DNA of 11,550 nt, taken from the NCBI GenBank assembly GCA_025462985.1, contig JAOAPP010000461.1:1-11550 (forward strand). The letters are read 5' to 3'. The position numbers were made by a program, and so were the translations under genes. The notes beneath the pieces are model-generated. The model ran no database searches and had not been told where the DNA came from. It was given only the letters and a program-made list of their open reading frames with translations. Shown piece by piece: positions 7,821 through 11,550 of the stretch (positions within the stretch are counted from its first letter, which is position 1; every line of letters starts with the position of its first letter). The stretch is from Bryobacterales bacterium. Lineage in GTDB: Bacteria > Acidobacteriota > Terriglobia > Bryobacterales > Bryobacteraceae.

Positions 7821-8126
7821 TTACGAACTCGACTTCGTGTCCGAGCTGGTCGTGGTAGTGGCTGCCGGCTTGCTTGCACTCTCAGACGAAGAGGCTTTTG
7901 ATCCGCCCTCATCCTTATTAGCCGAGCCGTTGGGAGCCGAACCGGACCCTTTGGCGTAATCATTCACGTACCATCCACTGCCCTTGAACTGAAGGGCAGG
8001 GGCGGAGAGCAGCCGATGAACTTTGCCACCGCATGTTGGATGCTCCGTGAGAGGTGCGTCAGAAAACTTCTGCATCACTTCGAATACGTCACCACAGTTT
8101 TCGCACTGATATTCGTAGAGAGGCAT
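7821..8126 (-). CDS. FmdB-type zinc ribbon protein with low-complexity tail
   Basis: Small putative regulatory or metal-binding protein of the FmdB/CxxC_CxxC_SSSS family; its biochemical role is not established. The first 58 residues are the zinc ribbon: MPLYEYQCENCG gives Cys8 and Cys11, the second knuckle is HPTCGG with His29 and Cys32, so a Cys3-His site replaces the usual four cysteines, and FKGSGWYVNDYAK (47-59) is the family's conserved closing motif. Residues 60-101 are a Ser/Thr/Ala/Gly/Lys-rich tail without predicted structure, ending in three serines, as the family name implies. The start ATG 8126 is set by the conserved N-terminus; only a weak GGA lies upstream. It sits 22 bp after the S41 gene and 17 bp before the Tat oxidoreductase, so it is very likely co-transcribed with both. 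Confidence 0.9.
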   Translation of the reverse strand: MPLYEYQCENCGDVFEVMQKFSDAPLTEHPTCGGKVHRLLSAPALQFKGSGWYVNDYAKGSGSAPNGSANKDEGGSKASSSESASKPAATTTTSSDTKSSS

Positions 8127-8148
8127 GTTAGTTATGTTCCAAGAAATT

Positions 8149-9432
8149 CTATTTAGGTCCGGGAGCTTTGTTTACGATTGGATGCTGTTCAGCGGGACCC
8201 TCGCCGGAAACGGCGGGATTCGTCAACTGCGCAATGGTCGTTTTTCCCGTGACCAGATCGATGGACTGCTTCAGAAGATTATCTTCCGGGGTTTTGGGCG
8301 TTGAGCCGGGAATGGGATTACCGTCCTCATCCAGTTCCGGCGTTGCGTCGTTCTCGGCTAACTGGACGGAAGGAGTCACGCCCGTATCCTGAATCGCTTT
8401 GCCCGATGGCGAGTAATACTTTGCGACTGAGAGAATGACCGCACCCCCGTCGGACATTTCAATCGTCTTCCGCAAGCTGGCATCTCCGTAGGTACGCTCG
8501 CCGACAACCTGCGCGCGCTTGTCATCGAGAAGAGCGGCTGCGGCGATTTCAGCTCCGCCGGCCGTCGCGCGGTCCGTAATCACGACGAGTGGACCGCTCC
8601 AAACGCTTTCTTCCGGTTTGGCGTCAAATTCTTTCTTCTCCGCCTTCTGTCCTTGCAGGTGGGTGATCTCACCCTTGTCCGTAAACAGATTCGCGAGGCC
8701 GATCCCGTTGGCCTGTTCTCCCGTGGAGCAGTGTCTCAGATCGAGCACCACGTACTTCGCGCCCTGTTTCTTCAAATCCTGCAGCTTGGCTTTCGTTTCT
8801 TCCACACGATTGCCCGCAATGCTGCTTACGTGAACATAACCCACGCTGTTGGGGAGCAGTTTTGCAGTCACCGGCGGTACGCCGATGTTGGCGCGAGTCA
8901 GGGTCATCTTCTGCGGATCGGGATTCTTCAGGCGAAGGATCGAAATCTCGACTGTGGAGCCGGGCTGCCCGCGCAACAGCTGGTCGGCGTAGGCGAGCGG
9001 CATGTCGCGAGTGGCGACACCGTTGATGCTTTCAATCAGGTCGCCCGTGTTCAGGTTAGCCTTGTCGGCCGGCGAATCCGGAAGGGCATCCACCACTGCC
9101 ACATACCCGTATCGCTTGGCCAGAATCAAACCCACGCCGGCTTTGTAGCCGTCCTGCATCTTCTCGTATTGGTGATACTGATCCGCCGTCAGGTAGCTGG
9201 CGAATGGATCAACGGATTCCAGCAAGCCATTGATAGCGCCAAGCGTGACGCTTTTCATGTCCGGTTCCTCGACGTATTCGAGCTTGATGCGCTCGAGTAC
9301 CTCCGTGTAAACCTTCAAGTGTCCGTACACATCGTCGGTCGCAACCGCGCGACCGCTTCGGGCTCCGAGCAACAGCAACACCACCACGCAGGTCGAGCTG
9401 CCGACAATTGTCCACTTAAAACGGCTATTCAT
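8149..9432 (-). CDS. S41 (C-terminal processing protease) family protein with PDZ domain, catalytic dyad lost
   Basis: Exported homologue of CtpA/Prc proteases, 427 residues. Order: a signal peptide or anchor (positively charged start, hydrophobic 8-23, possible cleavage after AVA at 29-31); a helical region to about 90 with NGLLESVDPFASYL; a PDZ domain at about 95-170 (LPDSPADKANLNTGDLIESING); an S41 domain at about 190-360, with VVLDLRH, the segment VVGERTYGDAS and AKYYSPSGKAIQ. In active members the nucleophile segment is like SASE and the base lies in FGKG, 25 residues later. Here the matching positions are Gly292 (in TAGGAEI) and Asp317 (in YGDAS), at exactly this spacing, so Ser and Lys are both absent. 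I infer a non-proteolytic protein, perhaps a peptide-binding scaffold; a relocated active site cannot be excluded. It is the first gene of the minus-strand run. GGAAA lies 7 bases before ATG 9432. Confidence 0.88.
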   Translation of the reverse strand: MNSRFKWTIVGSSTCVVVLLLLGARSGRAVATDDVYGHLKVYTEVLERIKLEYVEEPDMKSVTLGAINGLLESVDPFASYLTADQYHQYEKMQDGYKAGVGLILAKRYGYVAVVDALPDSPADKANLNTGDLIESINGVATRDMPLAYADQLLRGQPGSTVEISILRLKNPDPQKMTLTRANIGVPPVTAKLLPNSVGYVHVSSIAGNRVEETKAKLQDLKKQGAKYVVLDLRHCSTGEQANGIGLANLFTDKGEITHLQGQKAEKKEFDAKPEESVWSGPLVVITDRATAGGAEIAAAALLDDKRAQVVGERTYGDASLRKTIEMSDGGAVILSVAKYYSPSGKAIQDTGVTPSVQLAENDATPELDEDGNPIPGSTPKTPEDNLLKQSIDLVTGKTTIAQLTNPAVSGEGPAEQHPIVNKAPGPK

Positions 9433-9457
9433 GAATGGATTTCCGGACGTTAACCAA

Positions 9458-9465
9458 AGTATAAC
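9458..9465. promoter_or_regulatory. overlapping divergent -10 candidates (S41 operon and membrane protein)
   Basis: AGTATAAC reads TATACT on the minus strand (9463-9458), which would start the S41 operon transcript near 9451 with a leader of about 18 nt. On the plus strand it reads TATAAC (9460-9465), which would start a transcript near 9472. Neither has a convincing -35 element. The shared position suggests the two directions could compete. Confidence 0.3.
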
Positions 9466-9546
9466 GAATTGGACGCACCTCCTGCTCGAACGGCTTTGAC
9501 GGTTTTGGGCGTACGTTATTTTGGTGTAGGACGACGATTCCTTTCA

Positions 9547-10260
9547 ATGGCATACACCGGGCGGGTCGAATACGCGCACGAACGCAAGATAAGGCAGCGC
9601 AACAAAGTTCATTATCGTTTTGCGCACTGGCCTATCTGGATCTGGGTGTTCGTTGTGGCTCCTGGACCGCTCACTTTCGACCTGTTTGCTCATGGCGGCA
9701 GCCTCGCCAATGTCGTTTGGCTGGGAATTGTTCTGGTGGGAACCGGAATCGCCGGCCTGTTCGGGCAGCTGCCTGGGGTTGAGCCGCGGCCCTACATCCT
9801 GCGTTTCTGTGAAGACAAGCCGAACCCAATATACAGGCGAGTTTGTTACACATTCGCGTGGAACGCTCTGCTGAGCTTTACGCTGCTCAATCTGGCGGGG
9901 TTGATCGTAGCCTGCGTAACACATATCTGGATGCTGAAGCAGATCTACCTGAACTGCTATTTCCCGGTATTCGCGGTCATTCTGGCTTGTGGATTCGCCG
10001 GCATACTGCCTCGTGCGGGCCGTTCGACCAAAGCGGAGGGCATCGAGAGACGATACTTCTATGCGGCCGTTTGGGCGGTCACTTTCTCACAAACGCTCTT
10101 GCTGGTGCTCTGGAAGCTGTTGCCGCGGACGCACGCGACGGATGTACTCAAACTGGTGGCGTATGTTTCAGCCCTGCTCGCGATCGGCCTGAGTTCTACC
10201 CGAGGCCTGTTGCCGCGCACGCGACCGATCCTGCCTGGCGAGTTGATTGTCGCCGACTGA
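9547..10260 (+). CDS. integral membrane protein of unknown function, about six helices
   Basis: A 237-residue inner-membrane protein that I do not recognise. After a basic, hydrophilic N-terminus (1-25, rich in Arg, Lys and His) come about six hydrophobic segments near residues 26-46, 54-75, 100-126, 137-155, 170-192 and 199-216. Positive residues cluster in the loop at about 156-169. The string LLPRT occurs twice, after the fifth helix and after the sixth. No cofactor, transporter or enzyme motif could be identified. The frame is open back to TTG 9469, but the residues this adds are unlike a membrane leader and would begin inside the candidate promoter, so I prefer ATG 9547; the only purine-rich site (AGGA near 9527) is rather far upstream, so the start is uncertain. 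Its TGA stop directly abuts the GTG of the following hydrolase gene, implying one transcript and coupled translation. Confidence 0.75.
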   Translation: MAYTGRVEYAHERKIRQRNKVHYRFAHWPIWIWVFVVAPGPLTFDLFAHGGSLANVVWLGIVLVGTGIAGLFGQLPGVEPRPYILRFCEDKPNPIYRRVCYTFAWNALLSFTLLNLAGLIVACVTHIWMLKQIYLNCYFPVFAVILACGFAGILPRAGRSTKAEGIERRYFYAAVWAVTFSQTLLLVLWKLLPRTHATDVLKLVAYVSALLAIGLSSTRGLLPRTRPILPGELIVAD

Positions 10261-11268
10261 GTGTTGCTTGCTCTCCTTCTCTGCGTTGTCGGCGTGCTCG
10301 CAACGGGCGCGCTGTACCAGCTTGCTGGCTCCTATGCCGACCGCAGGCGCTTCCAGCCTCCGGGCCGTCTCTTCACCATCGGCAAAACCGTGCTTCACCT
10401 GCACCAGCAGGGAAACGGCCGTCCGGTAGTCGTGTTGGAGGCGGGGATTGCCGCAACGTCCATCGGCTGGGCACTCGTGCAGCCTGAGATCGCAACATTC
10501 ACCACCGTTTGCAGCTATGACCGCGCCGGTCTGGGCTGGAGCGGGCGGCATCGCTCGGAGAGAACTGTCGAGGAGATGACCGGCGAACTGCTCCGGCTGC
10601 TTCAGTCCGCGGCTTTGCCGGCTCCCTACATTCTCGTCGGCCACTCCTTCGGTGGTCTGTTGATCAAAGCTTTTGCCGTGAAGTATCCGGAGCTGGTGAG
10701 CGGCCTGGTGTTCGTCGATCCAGTTTCCCTTGCCACCTGGTCTAAATGCAGCGACACCGAACGAAAGAGGCTTGCGATTGGCGCCAGCCTTTCGAGGCGG
10801 GGCGCGCTTCTGGCGCGGCTGGGTGTCGTCCGTGCGTCGCTGGCCTTGTTGATGTCCGGTGGAAGGGGGATTTCCAAGAGAATCGGCCGCACGGCTGCCG
10901 GCCGCGGATCAGCTGTGCTCGAAAAGCTTGTCGGTGAAGTACAGAAACTGCCCCGGGAAGTCTGGCCGATGATCCGCTCCCACTGGAGCCAGCCGAAAAG
11001 CTTCTTGGGAATGGCAGCGTATCTCGAATGCCTGCCGGCGAGCGCGGCCGAGGTCATCTCCATGCAACTGCCACCCACCATTCCCGCTGTCATTCTCTCG
11101 GCCGGGACAGCTACTTCCGATGAACTTGCCGAGCGCGAGAGCGAAAGCAAAAGAAACCCTGCCAGTCGCCACATCGTGTTCGACGGCACAGGACACTGGC
11201 TACACCTCGAGCGCCCGGACGCCGTGGTGAGCGCCGTTCGTGAGATTGCGGCCCGTTCTAAGCCTTGA
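10261..11268 (+). CDS. membrane-anchored alpha/beta hydrolase
   Basis: Serine hydrolase of the alpha/beta hydrolase superfamily, 335 residues; the substrate is unknown. Residues 2-19 are a single hydrophobic segment without a clear cleavage site, so the enzyme is probably anchored with its catalytic domain outside the cytoplasm. The core is typical: VVVLEAGIAA (56-65) at the oxyanion strand, CSYDRAGLGWSG (84-95), the nucleophile elbow GHSFGG with Ser129, the following strand GLVFVDP (148-154), a variable helical cap at about 160-260, and catalytic His312 in GTGHWLHLERPD. The acid is probably an Asp near PAVILSAGTATSDE, but I cannot fix it. Translation begins at GTG 10261 immediately after the TGA of the membrane protein gene (TGAGTG), with no other ribosome binding site visible, suggesting coupled translation. 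Its 3' end overlaps the convergent aldo/keto reductase by 11 bp. Confidence 0.88.
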   Translation: MLLALLLCVVGVLATGALYQLAGSYADRRRFQPPGRLFTIGKTVLHLHQQGNGRPVVVLEAGIAATSIGWALVQPEIATFTTVCSYDRAGLGWSGRHRSERTVEEMTGELLRLLQSAALPAPYILVGHSFGGLLIKAFAVKYPELVSGLVFVDPVSLATWSKCSDTERKRLAIGASLSRRGALLARLGVVRASLALLMSGGRGISKRIGRTAAGRGSAVLEKLVGEVQKLPREVWPMIRSHWSQPKSFLGMAAYLECLPASAAEVISMQLPPTIPAVILSAGTATSDELAERESESKRNPASRHIVFDGTGHWLHLERPDAVVSAVREIAARSKP

Positions 11269-11550
11269 GCGCAAGGTTCAGATTTTCGATGGCTTCGTCG
11301 ATTTCCGCGGTGTTCTTGTAACCGATCGTGACAGCGTCAACTTTGGCCACATTCATGGCGTATTTCAGCGCTGCGTGACGATCCGCGCGACTTGTGAATT
11401 TGCCTTCGCCTACGAGCTACATGCTCACGATTCCAGCGCCCTGGCTGCGAACTTTGTGCACCTGCGCCTTTACACGATCCACATTGCCGGTGTCGTCGGA
11501 GTCATGTTGCGCCGGCGTATCCATCTTTGTACCTTTATGATTCATGCGAA
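11258..11550 (-). pseudogene. aldo/keto reductase C-terminus, cut by window edge and interrupted by an in-frame TAG
   Basis: On the minus strand, from 11550 to the TAG at 11260-11258, one frame encodes the end of an aldo/keto reductase like those common in Acidobacteriota. Before the break are 43 codons including MNHKGTKMD and GAGIVSM. After it are 52 codons including LVGEGKF, AALKYAMNV, VDAVTIGYKNTAEIDEAI and the ending NLALKA. The frame is broken once, by TAG at 11419-11417. Relatives I recall read GMKLxGEG here, so the stop replaces a conserved Lys (AAG to TAG, one base). The sequence is intact on both sides, which suggests a recent mutation or a read error. At least five other genes here end in TAG, so amber recoding is unlikely. 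If real, the product would lose its C-terminal part and probably its function. Its normal stop overlaps the convergent hydrolase gene by 11 bp. The N-terminal part lies outside the window. Confidence 0.75.

Noticed and set aside
9469..9546. TTG start for the membrane protein gene
   Set aside because: It begins just after the candidate -10 element and adds 26 residues that do not look like part of the membrane protein; ATG 9547 is preferred, though not certain.
11417..11419. Amber codon recoding (pyrrolysine or suppressor) in the aldo/keto reductase
   Set aside because: TAG ends several other genes here (the antiporter, gyrA, larE, the Tat oxidoreductase and this gene itself), and no recoding signal is visible, so a mutation or read error is simpler.

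Overview
The window is a gene-dense stretch of chromosome with GC-rich codon use, and every complete gene in it but one can be assigned to a family or at least a broad class. The mix suggests a member of the Acidobacteriota: paired Gfo/Idh/MocA oxidoreductases with a Tat signal, an FmdB-type zinc ribbon next to an S41 C-terminal-processing-protease homologue, and a related aldo/keto reductase. This assignment rests on gene content and protein style only. No rRNA, tRNA, CRISPR array, insertion sequence or phage gene was seen.

Layout. (1) 105-1337, minus: a CPA2 (KefB-like) cation/proton antiporter without a regulatory RCK domain. It is divergent from the next block across 195 bp that could hold back-to-back promoters. 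(2) 1533-5188, plus: gyrA (TTG start), then a 69-residue coiled-coil-like protein of unknown function with a strong ribosome binding site, then larE, the sulfur transferase of nickel-pincer nucleotide synthesis. (3) 9432-5192, minus, a tight four-gene run: an S41 family protein, an FmdB zinc ribbon protein, and two tandem paralogous Gfo/Idh/MocA oxidoreductases (gaps of 22, 17 and 8 bp). It meets larE tail to tail with three bases between the stop codons, and a short hairpin covers both stops. (4) 9547-11268, plus, divergent from block 3: a six-helix membrane protein of unknown function and an abutting membrane-anchored alpha/beta hydrolase. (5) 11258-11550, minus: the C-terminal part of an aldo/keto reductase, cut by the window edge and broken by one in-frame TAG.

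Most interesting points. The S41 protein keeps its PDZ and protease fold signatures, but both catalytic residues are replaced (Ser by Gly292, Lys by Asp317), so it is probably a pseudoprotease. The two oxidoreductases are clear duplicates, yet only the upstream copy has a Tat export signal. The aldo/keto reductase has a nonsense codon where relatives carry a conserved Lys, with coding sequence intact on both sides. LarE has the three-cysteine pattern associated with iron-sulfur-cluster LarE proteins and may be translated from a leaderless message. I found no clearly new multi-gene system; the S41 pseudoprotease / zinc ribbon / twin oxidoreductase operon is the best candidate for one.
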